Notes: generated by a model from the letters alone, not told the origin. DNA of 64,000 bases from Rhizoctonia solani (GCF_016906535.1 NC_057376.1:2232001-2296000), one strand, 5' to 3'. Shown: positions 31,205 to 43,794, counted from the stretch's first letter. Numbers and translations: made by a program.

Positions 31205-31869
31205 AATCAAAGCTCTGACAAAGATCAACATCCTCAACAAAGGACAAGGAACAATCCTCCAGATCCACCTAACAAATCAGGAGATGAGTATAGTGACTTA
31301 CCTATAAGGAATCCTATATGCGCACAATCTTTCAGACCTAAGCCCATGCACTTTGATCCTAAACTTGAGCCTGAAAACATTACAGAATGGAATGGCAATA
31401 CTAGCAAATTACCCAGATGGATCATGACCATTAATAATTTAGCTGAATATAGTATTTATGCACATATACAGTTAAGACAACAAGTGCCATTGAGACTTAC
31501 AGGTCAAGTGCTAAGATGGTTTAATGCACTAGATAAGACTTATTGACAAATCATCACTGCCAATTAGCTGAGTTTAAGACATGCAATAACAATACACTTC
31601 ATGAATCAATTGCTGATATACAGTAATGAGGCCAAAGCTCTTCAAGCCAGATTCAGAGACAGAGATAACCCGTATGAAACACCAGTAGACTACATTGTTT
31701 GGAAGGCCAAAATGCTTACCCTATTTAGCAATTGGACCAACTTGGAACTAATTATGGAGATCATGAACAGCACTCCTGAACACTGGTCATTGTATATAGA
31801 TACATCTGTAGTAACTACATGGGACAACTTCTCAGACAAAGTTGCATGGCATGAAGATTGCTTGCTAAG
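31205..31869 (+). pseudogene. Element H gag domain
   Basis: Carries the block common to large agaricomycete retroelement Gag proteins: SFRPKPMHFDPKLEPENITEWNGN, then RWIMTINNLAEYS, QVPLRLTGQVLRWFNAL, an FRDRDNPYETPVDYI segment, LELIMEIMNSTPEHW, ending in AWHEDCLLS. This identifies element H as an LTR-type retroelement. Stops near 31543 and 31567 and one shift break it. The family match is from memory of fungal Gag sequences, so the exact clade is not given. The frame runs into a solo LTR-I at 31870. Confidence 0.7.
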
Positions 31870-32441
31870 TGTTGTACACCACTGTAAGGTGGGTATGCGC
31901 TGGTGAAGGCGGGCGCTTGTGGCTGTACTACTACACTGGCTTATGTAATCTACTATCTAAGGCTAACTAATAATCTAACTAAGTTGCTTATGGCAACAAC
32001 TAACTATCTATTGCCAATGTGGAGGGGCCTTAGGCCTGGAGGTGTGGTAAGTGAGATAAAGGGGTTAACGGCTACTGAACTACTAAGGGGCCAGCTACTT
32101 AGCTGGCTGGAGATCCTCCTCAATGGTAAGAGACAAGGTAAAATTGACTTGGGGTCTCCAAGCAATTTCCCTGCTGTATATATAGACAAAGGCGCACTAT
32201 ATACATGGTCTGTGCACATGAGAAAAGAAGTACATATAACAAATGAGAAGCATGCTGCAGGCTGCACAGAAGCGTGGATTTCTCCTAAGTGCCCTTGGCA
32301 CGGCATCTTGGCGCGGTATCTTGGCATAATAAGCGCCGAGATCACGTGATTGAAAAACATGAGATAATCAGTTCGGAAAAAATAGTACAAATATCAGAAA
32401 ATTCAGGCGGATCTGGTGGTATAAATAAGGAGGTTATAACA
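31870..32441 (-). repeat. Solo LTR-I in element H gag
   Basis: TGTTGTACACCACTG to GGAGGTTATAACA, exact CTAAG duplications (31865-31869, 32442-32446). Confidence 0.92.
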
Positions 32442-32446
32442 CTAAG

Positions 32447-32945
32447 ACAAGATAATAATATATCTGAGAACATGCAAAAGCAGCTCAACAAAATGAGAGG
32501 AATTCTAGCAAACATTGAGACACAATGGGATTTTAAAGTCAAAACAGACCACTCCAGTCAAGGGGATTACAAAGAGTTAAGCAACAACAAGAATATAAGT
32601 AACAACAAGTCTGAAATCAACAAAAAGGCCTCTACTCAAGACTCCTACCAAACCCATCAATCCTTCACAGCATTAGTGTGCCCATGCACTCCCAATCCAA
32701 TACCAGCTAGAAAGTCAATCAAAGAAGACATTGTTAGTCAACAGAGTTTGGACTGGAGGTCCAGCTATGAGCAATTAACAATAAAATTAGCTAAACTGAA
32801 TCAGCAATTGAATGAACCATTAACACCACAAACATTGCCTGCTAGTACACATACAAACAAGCCAAGACAAACAGCATATAGAACAGGCAAGTATTGCCCA
32901 GCAAGTTCTCAAAGGTTTAAGTGGTTTGAGGGGAATCAACACTTC
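32447..32945 (+). pseudogene. Element H post-gag region
   Basis: Open frame with a coiled-coil-like start (ENMQKQLNKMRGILANIE) and a Lys/Asn/Gln-rich linker, ending SQRFKWFEGNQHFC at the LTR-IV insertion. Consistent with the linker between gag and zinc knuckle in such elements; no catalytic motif. Confidence 0.5.
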
Positions 32946-33517
32946 TGTTGTAGACACACTCAATACCAGGGAATTTATTCCCATTTTTCTCAAATTTAAA
33001 CAAAGATAAACAGACAATATTTTCAATCACGTGACTTTGGTGCTTATATCATATGCTAAGCACCAAGCCACGTCCCCATCCGCGCTTAATCAGCATACGT
33101 AGCCACCTCCACCTATGACGTCATCATGACATGTCAGTGACATGTATGCATGAGTAAGGCCAACTGCGGAGCGGGGTTCTTATTGGATTAGGTATTGGAT
33201 AACATGTATTTGTAATTAGTTGATCTGTAGAATATATAAGGAGGACAACCAACCATGGAAACACCCAGGTTGATTACCTCTTGTTGAATCCCCCACTTGT
33301 ACAAGGCCTTACAGCCAGATCACTAAGTAGCCTACAACGCCTTAAGCGTCAACTCAACTGTACATACGTAGCTAGCCATTGCCCTTAAGGCCTTGGTCAC
33401 CGTAGTTTAGTAATTAAATGTTGTAGGGTAGAACTTGCCGCCTTAAGCAGTACTATTGTATTATCCACACGGCCACAAGCGCCCGCGCCCTCAATGTCCT
33501 TACAGATGTCTAGGACA
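32946..33517 (+). repeat. Solo LTR-IV in element H
   Basis: TGTTGTAGACACAC to GATGTCTAGGACA, exact ACTTC duplications (32941-32945, 33518-33522). Contains ATCACGTGACTTTGG and AATATATAAGGAGG. Confidence 0.92.
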
Positions 33518-33522
33518 ACTTC

Positions 33523-34725
33523 CTTCTGAATTCAGTCCTTTCCACATCCAAGCAAAGAGACAATGTGCCTGGGGGGGATACAAGGGATTGAGAATTCAAC
33601 ACAGAAACAACTGGATTGAAAAAGCAAAATCTTATGCATCAATCAGAGAATCCTAAGGAAGTAATAGCTAACAAAGCTCAAGAATATAGGCATTGGTCAG
33701 AAATCACTTGGAAAATAGTAAAGTACATTGCTGCAAAGCACATTGCCCCTGCTTGGACCAAAGAATCACATTCAGCCACACAAATTGAAGCAACCAAGCA
33801 ACCAGTTGATCACACCACAGCTAGTCCATCTACTATAGACAGCTATCAGCAATCAACAAGAGCTTTGAAACACATAGGAAATAAGCAACATAGTTATATG
33901 CAAGGATCAACAACTCAGCATTTAATCAGTCAAACTAACCAAAGGATCTTATTGAACAATTCTGCTTGGAATAACTTTAGCTGCACTGGAAAATCACAAG
34001 TACTTACAAACTGTATCATAAGGCAAACACATGTGCAACAGAATAAACAGAATCTGCCTGTCAACAATCAACAGAATGGTTGTAGATATGTAGACCCCCA
34101 ACACCCAGTAAATAGAACACACAAGTATACATTGGGACAAAACCCAGCAGCCAGAGCAAGGGCAGAAATGTTTATAGAGCCATCCAGAATTATCAGGAAA
34201 GAGATCCATACAAATTTCAATGCTTTAGCCAGTGCCAACACATTCAGACAACCAAATAAAGCAGTACAATGGCTTTCACACAAGAAATGCGGTCAGTTGA
34301 AATTGGACAAACTGGAAACTCCCTCAGAGCATATACATCAGCCCCTGCCTGTTGTCTGGAAAGAATATACAGACACTTTGGTGCAGGATATCAGCCTGGT
34401 AAACCTGGATTCACACAGAACAGCTTACATGCATAACCACTTACATCCAGAGAAGACACAACAACCCCTGGACAAGCTGAGGTATCTGTTAGGACAACAT
34501 ACCATTATGGAATCAATAGTCACTCCATGTTCAGATATCATTAAAGCGCCTCTGTATAAACTCAGTAGGCATTCTAGTAGATCTCAGCAAGACCTAATGA
34601 TCAAGCAATGGTCTAAGAGCTTGGCAGAAATGTTAAGGGAACAAGAATACATGAAACTAGGAGATAAATGCACCTACCAGTACCCCATTCAATGGCTGGG
34701 ACGCAACTTAAGTAGCAAACCAAAG
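33523..34725 (+). pseudogene. Element H, last coding segment
   Basis: A 396-residue reading frame covers most of it (33616-34725, and into LTR-II). The first part resembles a wrecked zinc knuckle (AKRQCAWGGYKGLRI), then a Gln/Asn/His-rich region without recognised motif. No protease or reverse transcriptase is visible: the downstream part of element H is missing beyond LTR-II. Confidence 0.5.
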
Positions 34726-35156
34726 TGTCATAACCTATATCTGGAAAGGTTATTACTATATATATCCACTGTCAAAGATATATATAGTATATGTGATGCA
34801 CAGTGATATATGAATAATATATTGCTGGGGGATGTTGCACTCCCCCCACCCCCCTAGCCACAGGCCAATGTTAATGCCCACAGGCAAGGTCTGAATATTA
34901 TATTATTATAGAAGAGATTATGTCATCCCCCCCCACCTCAAATCTGTAGTAGTTTAGTATAGTATTTGATAAAGGACTGGAGGGGGGAGGTCACATGACC
35001 CTGGTGGACTGTCAGTCTCTAAGTCATGAGCGCTTAGAGTAATGACAGTTCTGACTGCATATATGTGAGTATATGCGGCCTTATAACGACTGTGGAATAT
35101 CCTATTAGTAGGTGGCTTGGTCAGGAGACATGCCAGCAAAGGCATGGGTCATGACA
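34726..35156 (-). repeat. LTR-II copy at the right edge of element H
   Basis: TGTCATAACCTATATC to GGGTCATGACA. Flanks CAAAG and CTTGG do not match and the right neighbour is a cut LTR-III, so a deletion or recombination removed the original right flank together with the rest of element H. Confidence 0.8.
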
Positions 35157-35381
35157 CTTGGGCTTAAGTAACATTAGTCTAAGGTACTATACATAACCAA
35201 CCACCTGCACTTCATAGTTGCTAGACTATTTTTTAGGAGTTGTTATTCCTGATAACCTAGCCTATATTGTGCATATATTCTGTGCATATATTCTGATTCT
35301 TAATACTAGTTCTTAGTTATTCCCATATACATTTTGTATATAGTAATTCTTTCTTACTCCTGTACTTACACAACTCTTAAC
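35157..35381 (+). repeat. Truncated LTR-III 3' end
   Basis: Matches the last 225 bp of LTR-III (CTTAAGTAACATTAG to CACAACTCTTAACA) and joins LTR-II abruptly, marking a deletion or recombination breakpoint at 35156/35157. Confidence 0.8.
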
Positions 35382-36593
35382 ACATATACTCCTTGAAGGT
35401 ACACATTTTACCTTGGTATTAATTTATATAAGAGTAGCTCCAAAACTGAAATAGTGAGTACATGCTAGCTTTAGATATTTGATAAGATTTATCTTTGATT
35501 TTATTTACACTTTCTTGAGGTGGGTACAATAGGTCACTCTCACAGCCAGGAACCCAAAAAGGTATTGCATAGCTGCTTTGATGATATACTGACCCTAGCT
35601 TAGTCTCCATTGCAGCAATTCTCATGAAACCTTGTATATAGGTTCTAATAGTCTATCTTAACCACTTATATTAATCACTCAAATCAATCCAAGTGCTGAC
35701 TCGGGAGTAAGACAACACACATTGTACAATTGGTCACGTGTGCAATACCTTTTTGGGGTACTGCACCATGAGTCACTTTCAAGGGTAATAGACCGTAGGC
35801 AGTTATACAAGAGAATAAACAAGTAAATTTTCATAAGCGGAGTGGGCGTGTGGAAGTAGCTAGGAAGACTTTTTATATGAATCAATGCACATAATTTACC
35901 TCCGCACTGATGATTTAGTACCAAGCTTAATACAAACACCCAGAGAACTGTACAACTTACGTTGTTGTCAAGAAGGCCAGTAGCTCAAGTTGCTAGAAAA
36001 TAAAACGCGAGGACCGATTGACGTCTGTGTTGATCCCTGGACATTCTGAGGACATGGTGAACGCCACCATACACTTCTGAGTCGTCTCAAACTTCCCACA
36101 TTGTGGTTGAGCATTACGGGAGCTTGGCTCCAGTGCACCAATCTGACTGAGTCACTACAACTGATATTAAGTTAAGATGGAGCCTAATATGGATACTATA
36201 GAACGAGTTTGCATTGTCAACACTGCACCAGCGGTGGGGGTACTTGACAGAAGTCCAATGGGAAAAGTGACAAGAGAGCTCCTGCCATGGATATGCCAAC
36301 TTTGACGTTTGAATTGAGTTTCAGGACTCTACACTCCTCTTCCTTTTGATCGAACGTAACTTATCTATTTCTGTGTTTGTGTTTCATTACACAAAACAAT
36401 AGCTCACTCACTCTAGTGTACAAACCCACAAGGCAAACAACCCCTTCTACCCGTATCAATTTAGACCTGAACAGACAACTAGAGTTCGTACAGCGTTCAG
36501 TCGAAAGTAACACCCGGTATGTGTTTGTCCATTAAAATATACGCGCCAGGCACTTGGTCTAACCGTCTGCCGATAAGTACTTAACTCGCATCC
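35382..36593. other. Unique-looking intergenic and promoter region
   Basis: No repeat family of the window and no supported gene. The base composition is more balanced than in the repeats. The last 200 bp presumably hold the promoter and 5' leader of the gene at 36594; no TATA box is evident. Confidence 0.4.
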
Positions 36594-39500
36594 ATGTTGC
36601 CTCATACAAAGAATCAAACAAGGCAAAAAGGAAAAGGATCCATTCAGCCAGGCAATCCTCATGGTTCAAACGGCCCTGTCTCTGGTCAGCAGCAGCTGGG
36701 AGAAAGCGTGACAGTAAGTCTCCTTTAAGCTTTGCAACTGCGTCGCTTAGCGGTCATAGGTTGAAGACCCCCAAGTATGGACTCTTGCATTGACTGCGTT
36801 GGAGCAAGTGACGTTAGAGGGTCGGACCGCCAATGAACAAGATATTCATCGTGAAACGGAGATTGCACAGTATCGGAAGGGATATGCGGTACTTCGATTT
36901 GTTGGTCAAGGAGCTGTCCAGGGGGTCGTTCAAATTGACCAAGATCCAAATCACCGAGCCAACCCCCGCCCTCTTAACAAAGAGCACCTTGCCCAGCTAA
37001 CATCAGCAATTGCGACTAATGGAGTTATTGGAGACCGACAAACCCCGGTACGAGTGAGGGCTCCCCCGGCAGGGCTAGATCCAACGCTTGAACAGCAAAT
37101 GAAGGCCGTTGACATTACCAACCCGGCATCTCCTATCCCAACTTTACAGCTAATCCGAGAAAATCCAGACAGAGAAGAACAGCTTGAGCGGGAGCTTTTT
37201 GCACTATCGGACGGAAATCGACTCTTGAGTCAAGAGGAGGTTACTGAGCGGAAGGTCCAGCTCGCGCAGCTTCGGAAAGGGCGAAAGTTAGCGTACTTGT
37301 TGAATGGAAACCACCGTATTAGTGCTATGATTGCTGCATGCGAACCACTGGTCAGTGCAGCACTGTATCTAGCAATGTGCGAGCGGAATAGGACGGAGGA
37401 TTTTGATGCAAAAACGGAGTGGGAAAATCTCACAGCGTTAGTCTCAAAGGCAACATATGTGGTGGAGGTATTTGATTGTGAGTTCCTTGCTCGTGAATAA
37501 ATAGGCGATGATCTAACCACAGTACAAAGACAATACGCCTCCACACGTAATCGCTTGGCTTTCCGAGAACGAGCAGGCACAACCCCAATACTCGCCTCTA
37601 GCTGGAGAGACATTGTGGTCACTTGTTCAGTCACAGGAAACTACGACCGCAATCATGATAAAGGAAGGAAAGGCACTCAGTCGGGAGGATGCTATTGCAA
37701 AAATCAACACTTTACGGTATCTCCAGCAAGCGTCGAAGCTTTTAGATCCCAATCAGACAAACCCACTTGGTCAATCGTCAAAACTCTCAACGCGCCGGCG
37801 CGGTATTTCACTTGGAGATAAGGAGTGCCTGGAGCTCATGTCTTACCCAACCACCATGGAGATGGTCTGCGACACCCGTATGGCCTTATGCGTATATAAT
37901 AATCGTATCACCAATTCGCATGCCGACGCATTGAGATCAGATCAAGGAGCTGCTTTCGTGGCTCACGTATGGATGGGGATGCGCCTGCTGAACACAGTAA
38001 GTCCTCATTCGTTTTTTTGTTGATGGTTTCGTATAGTGATTATGAATTGTCAGCTTGCCAATACAACGCTTGGGACAGGATTGTCAGAATCGGAAGACTT
38101 GGTGGCTTCATTTGACATCCAGAATATAACGCCGACTGGCTTAGAGGAGTCAAGCACCTTGTTCTCCAATCTGATATCGAAGCCGCAAGAGGTGCCAGCT
38201 TTATTGTCCTACTGGGAGCCAAGCGGTCACTCCATTTTTGAGGAGTTACTGGCAAAGCATATTTATGGGAAAGGCCTATCAGTTTGCAAAGGTGACTATT
38301 ATAATCCAACGTTCGTATGCGCACTACGACGCACCTACTTTGAGCTTGGCATTCGGCTGTGTAAAAGGAGTGAAGGAGATGAGAAAGGAAAGCGTCTTGG
38401 CGTTGCAACTTCATTGTATGCGCTTCTCCCAATCTGGAGGTTAGGCACTGTCATGAACCAGCCAGCATTTTATCCTGCTGCCATTCTCCCATGCAAAACT
38501 GTGTACTCGGCCTACGAAAAAAGCATCAAGTCAACCGGAGAGACTGTTGCAAACTGGACGGTGCGGGTGTTTTTCTTTCAATTGTTGGCCATTTTACTAA
38601 GGCTTGATAGTAGATTGAACTTCTACTTGATCGTTTTCAATTGCCCTGGACAGCTGGTTCAACAACCCCAGGCAAGAGTTGTCAGTCAGCGAACTGGTGG
38701 GGCCGCATACATGGATTGCATCAAATTTTGATGCGTTGTCTTAGGAGCTCAAACCTTGGACCAATGGAGGCACGTTTATCCACAGTAAGCTCATTGTTTT
38801 TCATGCAGGATATTTTATCAGAAATACTAAAATCTAATAGGCCCTTAACTTTCTTGAAGACTCTCGTCTGGATGCGGCTATTCATGCTATCAATGAAACA
38901 CGAAAAGACGACAATAGTCAAAAGTTGGTTGCAGGATTTACCGCACAAGAGCTTTGCATAGCCTGTCATGCAATGAAAACTGGGGTTGTCAATCATCCAA
39001 TTCTCTCAAGAATCATGCCACGAATTGGCAGCTCACACGGAACTTTGGGAGAAGTTCAGAAGAAGCTTATTGAGGCTCGCAAGGGCGTCAAATCATTCTT
39101 ATTGGATTCGAATCAGACAGTTGGCCAGCTTTATTCAGCACATCCTATACTCAATCTCATACCCCAAGATTATTTCGTTGCCTGGAATCCTCGGGAATGG
39201 GCCCAAGGATGGAATGATGATGACAGAAAACTGATTGGCACAGCAACTGCGTTAATCGGCTGGTTTCTTATCAGCAAGGAGCTTCGACTATCAATCTTGC
39301 CTACCGTTTTTAGTTCACTTCCCCAGTCCCGCTTTCTCCTTCATATGATACGAAGGCTTCATTCTCTTGGAGAGAGAATACCATGGTGGGATGGAGCTCC
39401 CGGGTTTATTGAGGACTCACCCAACATTACTCAAGCATACGCCCCAGGCAACACGCAACCTGAAAATAACCCCTCGCAGGATCGTTTTAGGAGAGGAAAA

Positions 39501-41602
39501 CGCAACCAACCTCCCACTAAGCTAACTACTATCACTGGTTCCTCGGCAGGTGCTTTTGAGTTCGGCAGCTCGCCATCAACAACAGTACATCCGAACATGG
39601 CAGGGAAAAAAAGGTTTGTTATATTTTCACCAATGCATCAGAATACGGAGCTTCTAACACATATACCAGCAACAAGGTTTTAAACAACGATTTAGGAATG
39701 TCACCTGTTAGCCCTCAGGCGGCGTTTCTTACATCAGATTGTGAAGAGAACCGGACACTCCAGAAAGAGGATAACGGAAATAGTATGGGACAATATAACA
39801 AACATGGCAAGGTTGGTTCACCCTTGGCTCCCTGTTTTTCCTTTCTCCTTTATTTTTTGCGCTAACAACTAAACATCACACTAGAACTGTCTCACTTCGG
39901 CAGCATTTTCGGACTCTATTAACCCAGGCCATGTGCTTGTTGGGCGTCCCACTCTCCTGGAAGGCGGGATCGACAGTGCGTTTGCATGCCAAGACCATAG
40001 CATTCCTACAAGTCTTGCTGCTGTAAACAGTGCTACCCGTAAACTGGATAGTATGGAGGAGGTGATTGAAATGCTGATGAAGGAAAGGCAGAATCTCAGA
40101 AGGTCGTTATCAATTGTCTGCCACACAGCTTCCAAGGGTTTGGAGCGGTTTCCTTACGCACCAGAATATGCGGTTTCGGCTCTACCTTACTTGATCCAAA
40201 TGTGCAAGGTAAGCTTAGATTCACAACGCAGCTGCTTTGGTCTGCCCAAGGGTGTAGACTAACAAATCACATAGGATGCATTTATTAGTCGCATTGCAGT
40301 GATCCTAGCAGAACACTGGGGAGAAGCAGATCCTGTTCCAGGTGCCGGTATGCTGGATGCACTGGCAATCGCTGCCACAGATGGGTTGTATGATAGCGAT
40401 CTGTTCACCATTGATTCCCAAGGTAAAATCCAGCTTAATCTGAAGCGTACATACCCAATGGGTATTCAGTCCGAGTGTAAGTTTATTATTGAAACTGGTT
40501 ATCCTCTTCTCAGTATTTGGTCTCAGTGGAACAATCGCAATACGCAGTAAACTTCAAGAATCCTGTAGGTGGTGGGGATCCAATAGGTACGTTGATGAGC
40601 AGTTTTGCATATTAGCCCTATTGACACAATGTAACACTAGATCTGAACTCAGCTTGGGAGCGCATGTCCCAGTTTATCCCCACCCAAGGCTACGGAAGAA
40701 CCATTTCGGAAGCCAGCAGCCGAGGAGTTGAAGGACTATTTGCCACCGTTGCAAACGAATCACTTGCAAATAAGCCACAGTTTCGAACGTTTGCATCGCC
40801 AGCCATTGACGCCGAAGATACACCAAGATTTGACGACAATATGCCAAACTTACATGGATTGCGTGATCGTATTCGTGAACTGCTCTCCAAGTCGAAAGAG
40901 TCACTTGCGGAACATCTTTCGTTTGACGTCGTCACGCCACACTTGCACACCATGGTCCACAATTACCATCCTTCAATATCAACTGGGGTGTACAATGGAT
41001 ATGTGACACCCAATACCCCGCCCATAGTCCAATCCGCAGCAGAAGCATTCCAGCTCGAGGCAAATTCCCGTTGGGCTGATATTGTTCAAAGTCGTCTTGA
41101 GGTATATCCACCTCCTTCCACTCATCAGCTGTCCAACCGCCCTCCCGCATCCATAGCCATGGATAACTTTGAGCTAGGGTGCTCAGTTTCTACTCCACAA
41201 CGGAATAGCAAACGTGCAATAAAGACTCAAGTGGGGCCATTTTCACCGCTACCAAGTGCTCGGAGCTTTTCTCCCCCGTTTTCCATGTCCCAAAGCTCAG
41301 TTATGTTATCGCCCGAGCTAAGCCACATTCAGCAACTGGGCTCTCCTACCACGTCAGATGCCCTAATCCCGGAGTCTCTCAACCATTTGGCACCGTATAC
41401 ATTAAGCTCGCCCACCTTGCCATATTCCCAAGTCAAACGGATGATAGGAGAACGAAGTCTAACACCTCCAACCCCAAACACAACCCCGCCCCAACCCCAA
41501 AATCAACGTAAACGTGTGCGAAGAGGTTCCACAACTATCTCACAAGGTATGAGCCGCAAATATGTCCGGGTTGGGAGTGCCGAAAGCAGTTTGGAATCAT
41601 AA
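36594..41602 (+). CDS. Eleven-exon gene with ParB/sulfiredoxin-fold-like N-terminus (about 1481 aa)
   Basis: Exons by eye: 36594-36713, 36760-37477, 37530-37996, 38054-38560, 38614-38784, 38841-39613, 39670-39811, 39885-40208, 40275-40476, 40527-40586, 40641-41602. All introns are GT-AG, 46-73 nt, and every junction keeps frame. Residues about 90-235 look like a ParB N-terminal fold: VVQID strand, NPRPLNKEHLAQLTSAIATN helix with NGV turn, PVRV strand, then LLNGNHRISAM, equivalent to the GERR/GHHR box of ParB or DGQHR of DndB-type proteins. The sulfiredoxin Cys (GGCHR) is Asn, so that activity is not expected. The rest is a large mostly helical-looking region of unknown function, then a Pro/Ser-rich tail with basic RKRVRRGS, possibly nuclear. 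It is the only intact host-like gene here. The ParB assignment is pattern-based. Confidence 0.8.
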
Positions 41603-42397
41603 CATGTCTTGTTTTTCTTGAATGTAATGCTTCCCAACCCCCTGTGCTCTTCCCTACATTAGTACGCCAATATATCTTGGTAGCTTTATTTATCTCCTTC
41701 TCACACTCTGAGTCTCTCAATATTTACTAAAGGTACCATGCACTTTTTTTTCTTAATTGGTAGTAATGTTTTTTCTTTCACACGCTTGAGCATTTAAACT
41801 GAATGCATTGTGGTAAGTAACGTCACTTGACCTAAGTGTCATGTTCACACCTGGCTTGAGCGGGGGAGCCATTTCAGAGAAGTGCAAATCCACGGAAATT
41901 AAAAAGGGTGAAATATGGAACTTTTGTCTGTCACAGGAAGTTGTGGGTCATAAATGTACGCCATATGTTTGTTGTTTATTTTGAATTTTGTAGCTTGCTT
42001 GCCGTTTTTATATATTTGTGAACACAGGAACTTGTGGGTGCAGATCACATATCTTATTTGGAGATAATTTACAGAAAATATTATTTTTCATGTGTTTTAC
42101 ATGTATTTGCTCATCATTTGGCTCATTTTGAATTTGAATGATTTAGTTAACATTTATATCTCTGCATATCAGTTTGAGAAACAGTTGGTATCTTGGTACA
42201 GTTTCAGCTTGTACATACTTGTTTATGTCATCAATCAATGTGGAATACATGCAGTACGCGCATTGCTGAGCGTGACGGTGGTAGGTAGACATGTATGCCT
42301 ATTTATGAGTTTATACTACTGTGTAACTGGGATAAACTAGCTTCTGCTTGTATCTCTCCATCACTTGATTTCAACCATTGTATCTATCTTGCCCACA
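41603..42397. other. AT-rich intergenic region
   Basis: Terminator side of the preceding gene and leader of the transposase relic. T-rich tracts, no repeat family recognised, no supported gene. Confidence 0.4.
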
Positions 42398-43151
42398 ATG
42401 GATGCTGGAGATAGAGGGCTGTTAGCAAAACAGCAACATTGCGTAAGTCCTACTAAGTATTCAAAAAATGCTAATTAGTAAATTCTCCAAAAGTCCCATC
42501 ATAAAGAGCGCCCTTTGGAGCTATGCTATTGTGCAAGGTGCAAGGGACAGGTGAAACAGAAGGTAGCAACTATCAACAATCACCAACTTTGCTACCCACA
42601 CCCCATCAAAAACCTGCCAGCACAACCCCTAGGTGTGGATGAAACAGTCATTGTACCTCAATATTTAGAACCAGTGCGCTCTGGCATTATACCCAATGAA
42701 CAGGGCCTCAATCAGCAATTATTTTGCAGCTCTCTTGAGCCACAATCACCTACACCCAGTGGCGCTGGTCAGGCAAGAGATTGTGCTTCACCAAACCCTC
42801 CTCTATTGCCTTGCATCCTTGAAAACTATCAACCACCAGTCCCGCTAGGTGACCCAGAGAGGCTAAATGACCCAGAAGAGGGGATCAAACCTAGTCTCTT
42901 GGCCGCAGCAGAGGAGTTGAAACATGTGTATGACTTCAATGAACTGATTGACAATTCAGGCAACCTTGACAACAATCACCTGGATTACCTGTTTGACAAC
43001 ATGCTCAATGATACTGACTTTGGACTTCCAGATGTTCAAGAGCAAGATACTGGAGTTCTACCTTGATTCAACTTTGCAGGTAGTATTGAGCCCAAGGATC
43101 CTGAAGAGCCTGAAGAGCCTGGATGCAGTCTTGATGATATTGATGAGCTGA
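42398..43151 (+). pseudogene. Plavaka/Tnp2-like transposase, N-terminal part
   Basis: ATG at 42398 (MDAGDRGLLAKQQHC), a 51-nt GT-AG intron (42443-42493), then SHHKERPLELCYCARCKGQ in frame. The CXCX2CXG...TX4H pattern is typical of the N-terminal zinc-like motif of fungal Tnp2/Plavaka (CACTA-related) transposases. A long acidic linker follows (DFNELIDNSGNLDNN). One TGA at 43064-43066 (possible former CGA) is followed by continued frame to the LTR-I. The protein would cut transposon ends; this copy is dead. A KDZ-type element is the alternative. Confidence 0.65.
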
Positions 43152-43716
43152 TGTTGTACACCACTGTAAGGTGGGTACACACTGGTAAGGGTGGGTGCTT
43201 ACAGCCATACTACTACAAGCAAGAGTTATGTAATCTAATTGACTAGGCTAAACTACTGTTGTGTAAGGCAACCTACTGCTATCTATGGTTGGCAAAGGGG
43301 CCTTAGGCCTGGGAGGTGTGGTTGGTGAGATAAGTGGGGTGAGCGTCTGTACTACTGAGGGGGCCAGCTACTTAGCTGGCTGACTACCTTCTCTAATGAG
43401 TAAGAGGCAAGGTAAAATCAACTTAGGGTCTCCAAGTGATTTTCCTGCTGTATATATAATCAAAGGGGTGCTATCTACATGGTCTGTGCATGTGAGAAAG
43501 GAAGTGTACATGTGAAATAAGAACCGTGCTGTGGGCTACACAGAAGCGTGGATTGTTTCTTAAGCGCCCTTGGCACAGCATCTCAGTGCGGCATCTCAGC
43601 ATGATAAGCGCTGAGGTCATGTGATTGAAAAACAACAGATATTAAGTCTGGAAAAAATACTAAAAATAGTAGAAAAAATAGGTGGTTCTTGTGGTACATG
43701 TTAAGGGAGTGTAACA
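43152..43716 (-). repeat. Solo LTR-I in transposase relic
   Basis: TGTTGTACACCACTG to AGGGAGTGTAACA, exact GCTGA duplications (43147-43151, 43717-43721). CpG sites strongly eroded. Confidence 0.9.
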
Positions 43717-43721
43717 GCTGA

Positions 43722-43794
43722 ACAATTGTTGTGCCGCGTTTAGAGAGCTGGTTTTGATTTGCAATGCATATATTGATGTGTTTGTCCAAAAGAC
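43722..43794 (+). pseudogene. Plavaka/Tnp2-like transposase, middle piece
   Basis: Joins 43151 and 45286 in one frame after removing LTR-I (GCTGA) and LTR-III (AAGAC). Reads FRELVLICNAYIDVFVQK, the hydrophobic stretch expected before the cysteine cluster. Confidence 0.65.

Noticed and set aside
36760..37477. Bacterial parABS-type transfer or contamination
   Set aside because: The ParB-like region lies in a spliced eukaryotic gene with ten short GT-AG introns and no ParA or bacterial context.
37498..37500. Stop codon TAA ending the ParB-like ORF at 37500
   Set aside because: A GT-AG intron (37478-37529) skips it and restores a long open frame; the remaining junctions behave likewise.
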